Shown: positions 1 through 8,314 of the stretch, piece after piece
Numbering within the stretch: position 1 is the first letter of the stretch
Layout of the letters: the number at the start of each line of letters is the position of its first letter
Assembly (NCBI GenBank): GCA_035388225.1
Contig: DAOOPM010000021.1
Location: 3,488-67,487, forward strand
Direction of reading: 5' to 3'
From: SB25 sp029560875
GTDB lineage: Bacteria > Bacteroidota > Bacteroidia > Bacteroidales > Tenuifilaceae
Length of the DNA stretch: 64,000 nt
The notes under the pieces: generated by a model
Database searches by the model: none
The model's input: only the letters and a program-made list of their open reading frames with translations
What the model was told of the DNA's origin: nothing
Program-made: the position numbers and the translations under genes

Positions 1-572
1 TCATAGGAGTTGGCGTGTGTAAAAAACTCATCGCGGGTATTAACAATGGTAGGTTCAAGGGTACTTTTTCCATTGAAAAAATCGATTACCTCCTTAATGT
101 TTTCAACCCCGAAAACATCCAAGTTGTTAACCACTGCAGCCTCGCGGGCATTCTGCTTGGGCACAATAAAACCCTTAAACCCTTCCTCGCGTGCCTGAAT
201 GGCAATTGGCAGAACTCCCTTAATTGGTTGCACGGTACCATCGAGCGAGAGCTCGCCCATAACAACGTATTCGGCTAGCAAATCAGCATTCATCTGCTCC
301 GATGCTGCAAGTATACCAACAGCTAAAGGTAAATCGTAGGCTGCGCCCTCCTTACGAATATCAGCAGGAGCCATATTTATAACCACCCTATGTTTGGGGA
401 ATTTGAAACCGTTGGTTTCCAATGCCGATGTTATCCGCTGTTGGCTCTCTTTAACTGCGCTATCGGGCAAGCCAACCAGAAAAAAGTTTATCCCTTTCGA
501 TACGCTTACCTCAATTGTAATTGTTGTGGCCTTAATTCCCTGAACTGCACTACCAAAAGTTTTAACAAGCAT
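1..572 (-). CDS. YifB/ComM-family Mg-chelatase-like AAA+ ATPase, N-terminal part
   Basis: The reading frame starts at the ATG at 570-572 and runs off the left edge, so only about 190 N-terminal residues are visible. They read as MLVKTFGSAVQGI followed by the LVGLPDSAVKES and NMAPADIRKEG segments that mark the N-terminal ChlI-like domain of ComM/YifB. In Proteobacteria, ComM is a hexameric helicase that promotes branch migration during natural transformation; in Bacteroidota its role is inferred only. The Walker motifs and C-terminal domain would lie outside the window. The family is recognised confidently; the molecular role here is not proven. Confidence 0.88.
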   Translation of the reverse strand, partial: MLVKTFGSAVQGIKATTITIEVSVSKGINFFLVGLPDSAVKESQQRITSALETNGFKFPKHRVVINMAPADIRKEGAAYDLPLAVGILAASEQMNADLLAEYVVMGELSLDGTVQPIKGVLPIAIQAREEGFKGFIVPKQNAREAAVVNNLDVFGVENIKEVIDFFNGKSTLEPTIVNTRDEFFTHANSY

Positions 573-668
573 ACGCGTAAGTATCTAAAAACTAGATACA
601 AGATAGTGGAAAAATATTTATAATGAAAATAGTTGATGTTTAGTTCTGAGTAAAAATTATTTTCGAGC

Positions 669-915
669 ATTGTTTCCGCACCCATACACAAACTTTTCAG
701 CGTGGCAAAGCCACTTGGAAAAGTTATTTCTTGACATTTCTAAGTCCGCCTTACGACGAACCTTGGAAAGTATTTGTGGTGCATATCTGCAGGATGGGTA
801 TAACTCTTTGATTACATAGACAAACCGCAAATAAGATTTTCCACCCAAAAACTGTTAACCATCAAAATTCCTAGTGCTTTATAAGGAACGAAGAGGCACA
901 GAAGACGCAAACAAG
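669..915. repeat. Hairpin-rich intergenic repeat, copy A
   Basis: This gene-free stretch (573-917) holds two blocks that recur on the other side of the neighbouring FISUMP gene. Block X (about 669-780) contains a strong stem-loop at 691-725, in which AACTTTTC and GTGGC pair with GCCAC and GAAAAGTT. Block Y (about 805-915) includes CCAAAAACTGT and GCAAACAAGG. Both blocks are in the same orientation as their counterparts at 1914-2150, but the order is X-Y here and Y-X there. I see no protein-coding signal in it. It resembles a dispersed non-coding repeat family. Confidence 0.65.
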
Positions 916-917
916 GG

Positions 918-1904
918 CTAGTGAGTATTTGTAACAGCATCCTTAAAACATCTAACAGAATGACCCGATTCACGATAGTTTGTACCTATAGCAGTTTTTG
1001 TACTCTCCTTTGAAAAAAGGACATATCTTGCACCATCTGAATGTTCTTCACTCTCAGAACTAGTCCAATAAAATCCATTTACACCAACCTCCCTATATTC
1101 GTTCTTTTCTGGATAATCAATTTTGTAATTTCCCATTGTGGATGTGTATTTTTTGGTTCTAAGCGCATAACCTCCCATTAAAGCAGAAAAGCCGCTATAA
1201 CCATCCTCTATCAATGCTTTTAAACAATTCTTTTTTATGCCGCCAAAGTAATTCGTTAAAGTTTCGTACTCCTCCTTGGATGGCAAATGCCAGCCATCGG
1301 GGCAAACAGATTTTGCTGTTTCCCAATCGTACAGGCAACCATATTTCTGCCTAAGGTCGGCGCTGGAGTACTCCCAATAAACGCCACTATCGGGGATAAA
1401 TGAAAGATTTTGAACCATTACAGTTAGATTGCCAATCTGTTGGTACTTATAGTTTTTTCCATCCCTTTTGTCAATAAATGTTTCTATTGAGGGTTTGCCG
1501 TAGGCCAATGGAGCCTTAATGTTATTCATAAAAATATAACCGAGCAACTTAGGGTCTTGATTAATTGAAAGCTGTAACATAAAAACCACATTGGTATCAG
1601 GAAGGATGTACTGTTCCTCTTTAGGAAGCCATACAATTGTTTTATTTCCAGATTTTATGCTATCGCCCACATCTCCATTTACTTTTTTTAGAGGGTTAAT
1701 ATGCTTTGCCACCATAAAACTCTCTCCGCCATCGTTGCTTACAAAAAGTTCAACCTTAACAGGTTTATCGCAAGTTAGGGTGTAGTATATTTCTATGGTT
1801 TCGCCATTTTGTTTTGCACTTGTATTTGAAACAAAGAGCTCCTGCCCTACCAAAACATCAAGAAAAAGAGACATAATTAATACAAGCAGAAAGATTTTTC
1901 TCAT
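918..1904 (-). CDS. Secreted FISUMP-domain protein
   Basis: This 328-residue protein has an N-terminal signal peptide (hydrophobic stretch about residues 4-20, ending LVGQ), a beta-rich segment of about 30-115, and a FISUMP domain (Fibrobacter succinogenes major paralogous domain) at about 141-322. The domain is shown by NLTVMVQNL, then YGCLYDWETA, CPDGWHLPS and the C-terminal GVNGFYWTSSE and SVRCFKD segments. FISUMP proteins are exported surface or secreted proteins, often present in large paralogous sets; their biochemical role is unknown. There is no lipobox and no visible T9SS sorting domain. The gene stands alone between two copies of a non-coding repeat. Confidence 0.85.
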   Translation of the reverse strand: MRKIFLLVLIMSLFLDVLVGQELFVSNTSAKQNGETIEIYYTLTCDKPVKVELFVSNDGGESFMVAKHINPLKKVNGDVGDSIKSGNKTIVWLPKEEQYILPDTNVVFMLQLSINQDPKLLGYIFMNNIKAPLAYGKPSIETFIDKRDGKNYKYQQIGNLTVMVQNLSFIPDSGVYWEYSSADLRQKYGCLYDWETAKSVCPDGWHLPSKEEYETLTNYFGGIKKNCLKALIEDGYSGFSALMGGYALRTKKYTSTMGNYKIDYPEKNEYREVGVNGFYWTSSESEEHSDGARYVLFSKESTKTAIGTNYRESGHSVRCFKDAVTNTH

Positions 1905-1913
1905 TCGTTTACA

Positions 1914-2150
1914 CTCTTTGATTGAGCAGTAAACTTAAGTAAAATATTCCAGCCAAAAACTGTCTGCCAGCAGAATTCCTATTGCTTTATAGAGCGCAGT
2001 CGTATAAAGATGAAACCCGCAAACAAGGTGTTGCCGCACCTATACACAAACTTTCCAGCGTGGCGAAGCCTCCTGGAAACGTTAAATCTCTACGTTTATA
2101 GTTTTTTTGACTCTTCCAAGTCCTCCTGCCGGCGGACGTTGGAAAGTCTC
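1914..2150. repeat. Hairpin-rich intergenic repeat, copy B
   Basis: This is the counterpart of the repeat at 669-915. Block Y' (1914-2030) carries CCAAAAACTGTC, AGAATTCCTATTGCTTTATA and CGCAAACAAGG. Block X' (2030-2150) carries CCGCACCTATACACAAACTTT, a stem-loop at 2049-2083 and a second imperfect stem-loop at 2113-2146 (CTTCCAAGTCC pairing with GGACGTTGGAAAG). The sequences are diverged but clearly alignable with copy A by eye. The copies flank the FISUMP gene as direct repeats. Confidence 0.65.
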
Positions 2151-2184
2151 TGTTGGCGCGCAACTCATAGAACTCGACAAAAGA

Positions 2185-3297
2185 TTATTGTTGAAACTCA
2201 GTTAATTCGTAGTTTGTGCTCCTTCCTCCGCTGGCTGATTTCCTAAGGATTCCTTTATTTATTAAATCCTGTATGTCTCTCAACGCAGTGTCTGCAGAGC
2301 ATTTTGAAATCTTTGCCCATTTCGAAGATGTTAACGCACCATCAAAACCATCTAGGAGTTTATTTAATAGCAATTTTTGCCTTTCATTTTGAAGTTTTGA
2401 GGAATTCCTATTCCAGAATTTGTGCTTGTATATTACTTTCTCAAGTTTACTGTTGGATGAATCTAACGCATCGAGCAAACATTGCAAAAACCATTCGAGC
2501 CAATTAGTTATATCCATCGAACCCTTTTGTGTTTTCTCTAGAATACTATAATATGCTTTTCTTTCGGTTCGAATTTGTGATGACATACTGTAAAATCGCT
2601 GAGGAATTCCATCGGCTCTTGCAAGAAACATATCGGTTATGGCGCGTGCCATTCTGCCATTACCATCCTCAAAAGGATGCAAGGTTACAAACCATAAGTG
2701 AGCTATTCCGGCCTTAACAACAGGGTCATAGGTATTGTTTTTATTAATCCATTCAAAAAATAAATTCATTTCTTTTTCTAGTTCTAATGCACCTGGTGCT
2801 TGGAAGTGCACCTTTTCTTTCCCAAGTGCACCAGACACTACTTGCATTGGGCCTGTTGAATCGTCACGCCAGTTTCCAACAATAATTTTATACATTCCAC
2901 TCCTGCCCGATGGAAAAAGGGAGCAATGCCAGCCAAATAACCTATCCTTGGATAAGGGTTTATTGAAATTTTGCGTAGCATCGAGCATCATTTCTACCAC
3001 TCCATCAACATCTCTGTCCGATGGAACCAATCCTGCAATATTCATCCCTAGCCTTCGGGCAATAGAAGAACGTACTTGTTCCGGACTTAGCAGTTCACCC
3101 TCAATTTCTGACGATTTCAAAACATCAAGGGTTAATGTGTCTAAAACCGCTTCGTTCCTTAGTTCAAATCCAAGAGATTCCATTTTGCCAATCAGCCTCC
3201 CCTGTTGATTGCGAACTTTTCCGAGCAATGGCAGGAGTAATTCGCTATCCCATTTAAAACTAGGCCAATCGTTGTTGTCGTATATGTAGGTTTTCAT
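2185..3297 (-). CDS. Fic-family protein with DUF4172 N-terminus and C-terminal winged helix
   Basis: The protein is about 370 residues long. The Fic core motif HPFEDGNGR is complete at about residues 207-215, so AMP (or other NMP) transfer from a nucleotide to a target hydroxyl is expected. An N-terminal SSEIEG segment (about 62-67) matches the inhibitory (S/T)xxxE(G/N) motif of class II Fic proteins, whose glutamate blocks productive ATP binding. The N-terminal 90 residues match DUF4172, and the last 55 or so look like a winged helix-turn-helix. I chose the ATG at 3297; an in-frame GTG at 3306 lies three codons upstream. No separate antitoxin gene is adjacent. The target is unknown. Confidence 0.88.
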   Translation of the reverse strand: MKTYIYDNNDWPSFKWDSELLLPLLGKVRNQQGRLIGKMESLGFELRNEAVLDTLTLDVLKSSEIEGELLSPEQVRSSIARRLGMNIAGLVPSDRDVDGVVEMMLDATQNFNKPLSKDRLFGWHCSLFPSGRSGMYKIIVGNWRDDSTGPMQVVSGALGKEKVHFQAPGALELEKEMNLFFEWINKNNTYDPVVKAGIAHLWFVTLHPFEDGNGRMARAITDMFLARADGIPQRFYSMSSQIRTERKAYYSILEKTQKGSMDITNWLEWFLQCLLDALDSSNSKLEKVIYKHKFWNRNSSKLQNERQKLLLNKLLDGFDGALTSSKWAKISKCSADTALRDIQDLINKGILRKSASGGRSTNYELTEFQQ

Positions 3298-3307
3298 TCG
3301 CCGCACA

Positions 3308-3391
3308 TTTTGCGGTAAATATACGAATTATTCTCCGCTTCTCAAATTATTCTCCGCTTTTTTTGCGGTAATTAAGTGAATTATTCCCCGC
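3308..3391. promoter_or_regulatory. Operator-like repeat cluster in front of the Fic gene
   Basis: Three copies of the 13-mer AATTATTCTCCGC lie on the + strand at 3326-3338, 3345-3357 and 3379-3391; the last has CCCCGC in place of CTCCGC. Two copies of TTTTGCGGTAA lie at 3308-3318 and 3361-3371. Together they fill the 90 bp directly upstream of the Fic start codon. The C-terminal winged helix of the Fic protein makes autoregulation at these sites a reasonable guess, but binding is not shown by the sequence. Confidence 0.55.
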
Positions 3392-3539
3392 AAATATTTC
3401 TATGTTTTCATGTATACGCAGAATGCGCAAGAATCTTGGAATTCAATAACTAGATATTCTGTTTTAGAAGTTTGGTATTGTGCGCGGTCAGGAGACTGCT
3501 AAATAAAAACGACGAAGTCACAGATTTTGCCGAGCAAGA

Positions 3540-3682
3540 AAGTCTCAGACTTCATCGAGCAACAGGGTTAAGCTTAGGCTCAGCCTAAGTCATATTTATT
3601 CTTGCAGGCTTAGCCTGCTAAGTTTGAATTACAAAAAATCTCAGGCCCAGCCTGCTTTTGATAGCCCGACGGTGGCAGAACC
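3540..3682. repeat. Array of short palindromes between the Fic and sensor kinase genes
   Basis: This intergenic stretch holds several small perfect or near-perfect palindromes in a row: AAGTCT-c-AGACTT at 3540-3552, CTTAGGCT-c-AGCCTAAG at 3573-3589, GCAGGCT-t-AGCCTGC at 3604-3618, and a CGGTGG/CCGCCG stem at about 3670-3688. The first three share a CTnAG centre. No convincing reading frame covers them. They look like a REP-type or hairpin-rich non-coding element; a terminator role for the kinase gene that ends at 3725 is also possible. Confidence 0.5.
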
Positions 3683-3724
3683 GCCGCCGAACACGCTTAG
3701 TTTATTTCATTTTGCAGCCTCGGC

Positions 3725-5926
3725 TCAACTGGGAAGAGTGAATTTAAACTCACTACCATTTCCTTCTTCGCTATCAACCCAAATTTTTCCATTATGCCTT
3801 TCAATAAAATCTTTACAAAGCAGTAAGCCTAAACCTGTACCTTTCTCGCCCGATGTCCCTATTGTTGAATAATTCTCTTTTGGATTGAACAACACTTTTA
3901 AAACATCAGGGGCAATTCCAACACCCTCATCCTTTACGCTTATTGTAAGCGCGAATTTATCCTCCGCTGAGGACAAATAAACACTCTTTCCGCTTTCAGT
4001 AAATTTAATGGCATTTGTAATTAAGTTCCTAATTACGGTCATAATCATATTCCTATCGGCATGAGTAGTTTGTTTTTTGGGAATTTGATTGTAAATAGTA
4101 ATTGCTTTGCTTTTTGCTATTTCGGCAACTATTGCAATGCTAATTTCAGCAATTTGATAAAGGTTAACAGTTGTTGGCACGAAAACCACTTCGTTTTGCT
4201 GACTTTTTGCCCACAACAAAAGGTTCTCCAGCAAATCAAAAGTAGTGGTGGTTGATGACAGCAGTGTTTTTAGTGACTGTTTGATGTTTTGAGCATCATC
4301 ATAATCGGGCTCTTCAATAATAGCCTCAATGAATGATTTTAAAGTTCCAATTGGACCACGAAGGTCGTGTCCAATTACCGAGAACAACTTATTCTTTGTA
4401 TCGTTCAACTCTTTTAGTTTTTTCTGACTTTCAACTAAAGCAATCTCCGCCATCTTTTTGGCAGTTATATCCTGTTTTATGGCAACAAAGTTAATTATTT
4501 CATTTTTATCGTTTAGAATTGGCGCTATTGTTGCAGCCTCCCAAAACAGTGAGCCATCTTTGCGTTTATTGTAAATTTCACCGTTCCACGTTTTCCCCGA
4601 CAGAATGGTGTTCCACATACTACTATAAAACTCTTTTGGATGAACACCAGAATTTAAAATTCTTGGATTGCAACCGATTGCTTCCTCGTACGAATACCCT
4701 GTAATTGTTGAAAACTGCTGATTTACGTATTCAATCTTGCCAGTCAAGTCGGTAATCATAATTGCTGCAGGGTTTTGCGATACCGCTGCGGATAGTTTTA
4801 GTATTGTTTTCTCTGTTTTTATTTTTTCGGAGATATCCCTAATCCATGATATCAGAATGTTTTTGTTTTCTTTTGATTTTATTAACTCGCAGGATATTAG
4901 GCTATCAATTATTAAATTCTCTTTTATGTTTCTTATTTTAACCTCCTTGTTGTGGACAGTTCCATTCTTTTTCAACTCATCTACAAGTTCCTTTCTCTCG
5001 CTTGGGTTGACATAGAACTGAGTCATTTTAACATTCCTTAGGTCTTCCAGAGAGTCCACATCATGAAATTTCAAGCCTGTAGGATTGCTATCTATCAGTT
5101 CGCCCTCCAGTGTAGTTAATACAATAATATCGGGAGACCTCTCGAACAAGAGCCTAAATTTTCCCTCGTTTCTCTCGGAGTTTTCTTTTGCTCTTTGCAA
5201 TTCCTCAAATTGCCGCGTAATTTTCTTATTGATACTGAAAAAAGAGATGAATACAAATAGGGAGATTATTACAACAAGTGCGATTATTATGAAGAGTAGT
5301 GTCTGATTTGTTTTTGTATTGTTCTCAACCTCCAGTTGAGTCCGTTTCTCTACCATCTTTATACAATCGTCTATTGGCTTCATAATTCTTCCTTTAATAC
5401 AAAGGTATTTTTCATCGTATAGCATTCGGTGAGCCAGCAAGGTATCGGGTTGCCACTTACCGGAACGCAAAGCAGAATTATCGGGGGAAAGGCCTTCAAG
5501 AACATTTATCGATAGCCTCTCGATATTCGCTAAACTATTCGAGTTTTGTTCGGCCTCTTTAAGTTTATCCAACTCCGAATCGGCGAATCCAAGTTTCTTT
5601 ATGCTGTCTTGTAGCGATATCAATGCCCCATTGGAACGTGCTCTTTTCCCATTGCGAATATCAATCACCTCAAAATATTTATTCTTCCAAACAGTATCGC
5701 CAGTTTCAATATAAGTCCTGCAAAAAGATGTTAAATCCTCGGAACTTTTTCTGAGTTCTTCAGCAATCAAGATGGATTTATATCGGGTTTCATTACTTCT
5801 GACAAGCGCATTGTTATTCCGATACATAAGAATCGATGATACAATAAGCATTATCAGAAGAGTGATAATTATTGAATAAACTCTTATAAATAGTTTCTTT
5901 AATCTCATCTCATTATTTTTAATCAA
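3725..5926 (-). CDS. Membrane PAS-domain sensor histidine kinase
   Basis: This 733-residue protein has two membrane segments (about 16-34 and 209-231) that enclose a helical periplasmic domain with an SSEDLTSFCRTYIETGD motif common in bacterial receptors. Two PAS domains follow (about 254-370 and 375-490), the second with a PAC-like KRKDGSLFWEAATIAPI segment. The dimerisation/phosphoacceptor domain has its histidine at H520 (GHDLRGP), and the ATPase domain shows NLITNAIKF, DEGVGIAP and GTGLGL. There is no receiver domain and no adjacent response regulator. The ligand is unknown. Met7 is an alternative start. Confidence 0.92.
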   Translation of the reverse strand: MIKNNEMRLKKLFIRVYSIIITLLIMLIVSSILMYRNNNALVRSNETRYKSILIAEELRKSSEDLTSFCRTYIETGDTVWKNKYFEVIDIRNGKRARSNGALISLQDSIKKLGFADSELDKLKEAEQNSNSLANIERLSINVLEGLSPDNSALRSGKWQPDTLLAHRMLYDEKYLCIKGRIMKPIDDCIKMVEKRTQLEVENNTKTNQTLLFIIIALVVIISLFVFISFFSINKKITRQFEELQRAKENSERNEGKFRLLFERSPDIIVLTTLEGELIDSNPTGLKFHDVDSLEDLRNVKMTQFYVNPSERKELVDELKKNGTVHNKEVKIRNIKENLIIDSLISCELIKSKENKNILISWIRDISEKIKTEKTILKLSAAVSQNPAAIMITDLTGKIEYVNQQFSTITGYSYEEAIGCNPRILNSGVHPKEFYSSMWNTILSGKTWNGEIYNKRKDGSLFWEAATIAPILNDKNEIINFVAIKQDITAKKMAEIALVESQKKLKELNDTKNKLFSVIGHDLRGPIGTLKSFIEAIIEEPDYDDAQNIKQSLKTLLSSTTTTFDLLENLLLWAKSQQNEVVFVPTTVNLYQIAEISIAIVAEIAKSKAITIYNQIPKKQTTHADRNMIMTVIRNLITNAIKFTESGKSVYLSSAEDKFALTISVKDEGVGIAPDVLKVLFNPKENYSTIGTSGEKGTGLGLLLCKDFIERHNGKIWVDSEEGNGSEFKFTLPS

Positions 5927-6116
5927 ATTTAGTCATTTTATCAACTCAAGTAAATATTCGCATTAGTAAATAAGTCAATTGTAAGGAATGTTCAAAGTTT
6001 TCCATGGTTATTTATCAGTTTATATTTTCTTCAAAATTTATTTTCTTGCCCCTCTGCCCGAAAAGCTATTTTTTACTAAAATTCTTGTAATATCGCACTG
6101 TCAAATTCCTTATTCT
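5927..6116. other. Gene-free spacer between divergent genes
   Basis: About 190 bp lie between the divergently transcribed kinase and deaminase genes. I see no reading frame, RNA gene or hairpin of note here apart from the promoter-like element at its right end. It is AT-rich and most likely holds the promoters of both genes. Confidence 0.4.
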
Positions 6117-6124
6117 TATATTTG
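6117..6124 (+). promoter_or_regulatory. Bacteroidota -7 element TATATTTG of the deaminase gene
   Basis: TATATTTG matches the TAnnTTTG -7 consensus and ends five bases before the ATG at 6130. If it is used, transcription would start at or near the start codon and give a leaderless message. I could not find a good -33 TTTG at the usual distance of about 20 nt, so this is tentative. Confidence 0.35.
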
Positions 6125-6129
6125 AGCAA

Positions 6130-6588
6130 ATGGATAAGAAAAAGTACCCATACGGCGAAAAACAGCCACATTTCGATAGGCGCTACCTTGAGATGGCCAA
6201 AATTTGGGCTAAGAACTCCTACTGCAGCCGCAGGCAGGTTGGGGCGCTTATTGTGAAGGACCGAATGATTATTTCCGATGGTTACAACGGTACGCCATCG
6301 GGGTTCGAGAATATTTGCGAGGACGAGAGTGGCAAAACCAAACCCTACGTGCTGCATGCCGAGGCCAACGCCATTACAAAGGTGGCAAAATCGAGCAACA
6401 GTTCCGAGGGGGCTACACTTTACGTTACATCATCGCCCTGTATGGAGTGCTCAAAGCTTATTATCCAGGCCGGAATTAAGCGTGTTGTTTACTGCGACGA
6501 GTACCATAACCTCGATGGAATTGCCCTGTTGAACAGAGCAGGCATTGAGGTTGTTAAGATAGAATTAGAGGATATTACAAACATTTAA
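6130..6588 (+). CDS. dCMP deaminase family protein
   Basis: The 152-residue protein belongs to the zinc-dependent cytidine/deoxycytidylate deaminase fold. The zinc ligands and catalytic glutamate are visible as H76-A-E78 (LHAEAN) and C104-x-x-C107 (SSPCMEC), and NGTPSG at 53-58 is typical of the dCMP deaminase group. It would convert dCMP to dUMP, feeding thymidylate synthesis, although some members of this group are ComE-like and uncharacterised. The stop is 13 bases from the start of the S41 peptidase gene, so the two are probably co-transcribed. Confidence 0.9.
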   Translation: MDKKKYPYGEKQPHFDRRYLEMAKIWAKNSYCSRRQVGALIVKDRMIISDGYNGTPSGFENICEDESGKTKPYVLHAEANAITKVAKSSNSSEGATLYVTSSPCMECSKLIIQAGIKRVVYCDEYHNLDGIALLNRAGIEVVKIELEDITNI

Positions 6589-6601
6589 CTGTATCATCAA
6601 A

Positions 6602-8314
6602 ATGCAATACCAAAACTCAAAGAGGGATATAATTTATCCTATAGTGCTAGCGGTTGTTCTTGTGGTGGGTATTTTTATTGGTATTCGATTCGGTGCACGA
6701 ACCGAAAAGCCCAACTTGCTGGTTTACCCTAAAACCGACAAGCTGAGCAGCGTTATCAACTACATTCAGGACGAGTACGTCGATACAGTTTCCATGAGCA
6801 CTTTGGTTGAAAACACCATTCCCTCTATTCTAAAGAATTTGGACCCACACTCGGTTTACATTCCCGCGCAGGATTTTCAGTCGGTGAACGAGCCGCTGGA
6901 GGGTGGTTTTGATGGTATCGGAATTCAGTTCAACATGTCCAACGATACTGCCGTGGTGGTTAACACAATTCCGGGCGGTCCATCGGAAAGGTTGGGCATT
7001 TTGGCTGGCGATAGAATTATCACCGTTAACGGACGCAATATTGCTGGGGTAAAATTTCAGTTCGATAGTATTCCACGGTTATTAAAAGGCCCAACAGGCA
7101 CGCACGTTAAGGTGGGCATTAAGCGTAGCGAGGTTAAGGAGCTAATTGATTTTGATATTATCCGCGATAAAATTCCAATCAACAGCGTTGATGTTAGCTA
7201 TATGATTAACTCCGAGGTTGGCTATATCAAAATAACCACGTTCGCTAAAACAACCTACAGGGAGTTTTTACAGGGCGTTGAAAAGCTACGTGGACTAGGA
7301 ATGAAAAAGTTGATTCTGGATTTACGCAGCAACAGCGGCGGTTATATGGATGCTGCCACCAATATTGCCAATGAGTTCCTGCAAAAAGGTCAACTTATTG
7401 TGTACACTCAGGGTAAAAATAGGGCTCGCCAAGATGTTTACTCCAACGGAGCAGGAACCTGCCAGGATTTGGATTTGGAGATTTTAATTGATGAGTTCTC
7501 GGCATCGGCCAGCGAGATTTTGGCTGGAGCAGTTCAGGATAACGATAGGGGCAAGATTATTGGCCGTCGCTCATTCGGAAAGGGATTGGTGCAGGAGCAA
7601 ATATTCTTCTCCGATGGTTCGGCGCTCCGATTAACCATTGCACGTTACTACACTCCTGCCGGACGTAGCATTCAGAAACCCTACAAACCCAACGACGACG
7701 ATTACTTTAACGATATCAGCAACCGATATATGCACGGCGAGTTCCAGGAGGCCGATAGCATTCAGTTTGCCGATTCGCTTAAATTCTACACCATTGGTGG
7801 TAGGGTGGTTTACGGTGGTGGTGGTATTATGCCCGATGTGTTTGTTCCGCTCGATACCGTTGGTATCACTCCATACCTACAGCAGGTATCGCGCCGAAAC
7901 CTAATTTACAGGTATGCATTCTCCTTTGCCGATAAGTACCGTAAGGATATTCGTAGTTTGAAAGATTTTAACTCGGTTGACAACTTCCTCGGAAAGTTTA
8001 ACCTGCTAAAAGATTTTGTGGCTTTTGCCGAGCAAAATGGCGTTGCACCAAACGATAAGGAGATTAAAGTATCGAAGCTAATTATCGAAACTCAGCTAAA
8101 GGCAACCATTGCCCGTAATATAATCGATAGCGATGGTTTTTACCCATACATCAAGGCAATTGACGAAACTTTGCTAAAAGCAATTGAGTTGATGGAGCAA
8201 TCGGTCAATCAGCCAACGGCGGCTATTTCATTTAAAAACACCGACCCAAGAATTCTGGTTGGAGCTCAGCTAAAAACCTGGGTAAGGAATGATGTGATTG
8301 CAGCGGTAGTTTGA
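6602..8314 (+). CDS. S41-family C-terminal processing peptidase
   Basis: The 570-residue protein has one N-terminal membrane anchor (about 11-30), a PDZ domain (about 85-172) and the S41A protease core. The catalytic pair is S302 (in SASASE) and K327 (in SFGKGLVQ), 25 residues apart as in other tail-specific proteases. GDRIITVNG is the PDZ core. A C-terminal extension of about 150 residues follows the core, as is usual for Bacteroidota members. It should act in the periplasm on exported proteins. Its last 49 bases overlap the 3' end of the opposing hydrolase gene. Confidence 0.93.
   Translation: MQYQNSKRDIIYPIVLAVVLVVGIFIGIRFGARTEKPNLLVYPKTDKLSSVINYIQDEYVDTVSMSTLVENTIPSILKNLDPHSVYIPAQDFQSVNEPLEGGFDGIGIQFNMSNDTAVVVNTIPGGPSERLGILAGDRIITVNGRNIAGVKFQFDSIPRLLKGPTGTHVKVGIKRSEVKELIDFDIIRDKIPINSVDVSYMINSEVGYIKITTFAKTTYREFLQGVEKLRGLGMKKLILDLRSNSGGYMDAATNIANEFLQKGQLIVYTQGKNRARQDVYSNGAGTCQDLDLEILIDEFSASASEILAGAVQDNDRGKIIGRRSFGKGLVQEQIFFSDGSALRLTIARYYTPAGRSIQKPYKPNDDDYFNDISNRYMHGEFQEADSIQFADSLKFYTIGGRVVYGGGGIMPDVFVPLDTVGITPYLQQVSRRNLIYRYAFSFADKYRKDIRSLKDFNSVDNFLGKFNLLKDFVAFAEQNGVAPNDKEIKVSKLIIETQLKATIARNIIDSDGFYPYIKAIDETLLKAIELMEQSVNQPTAAISFKNTDPRILVGAQLKTWVRNDVIAAVV

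Noticed and set aside
657..848. A 63-codon frame on the minus strand upstream of the FISUMP stop
   Set aside because: It lies wholly within the hairpin-rich repeat and the equivalent frame is not kept in the second repeat copy.
2735..3208. A 157-codon open frame on the plus strand inside the Fic gene
   Set aside because: It is antisense to a protein with complete Fic motifs and shows no family pattern of its own, so it is a shadow frame.
2185..3306. Fic-antitoxin (doc/fic) operon
   Set aside because: The inhibitory motif is within the same polypeptide and no small antitoxin gene is adjacent, so it is a self-contained class II Fic protein.
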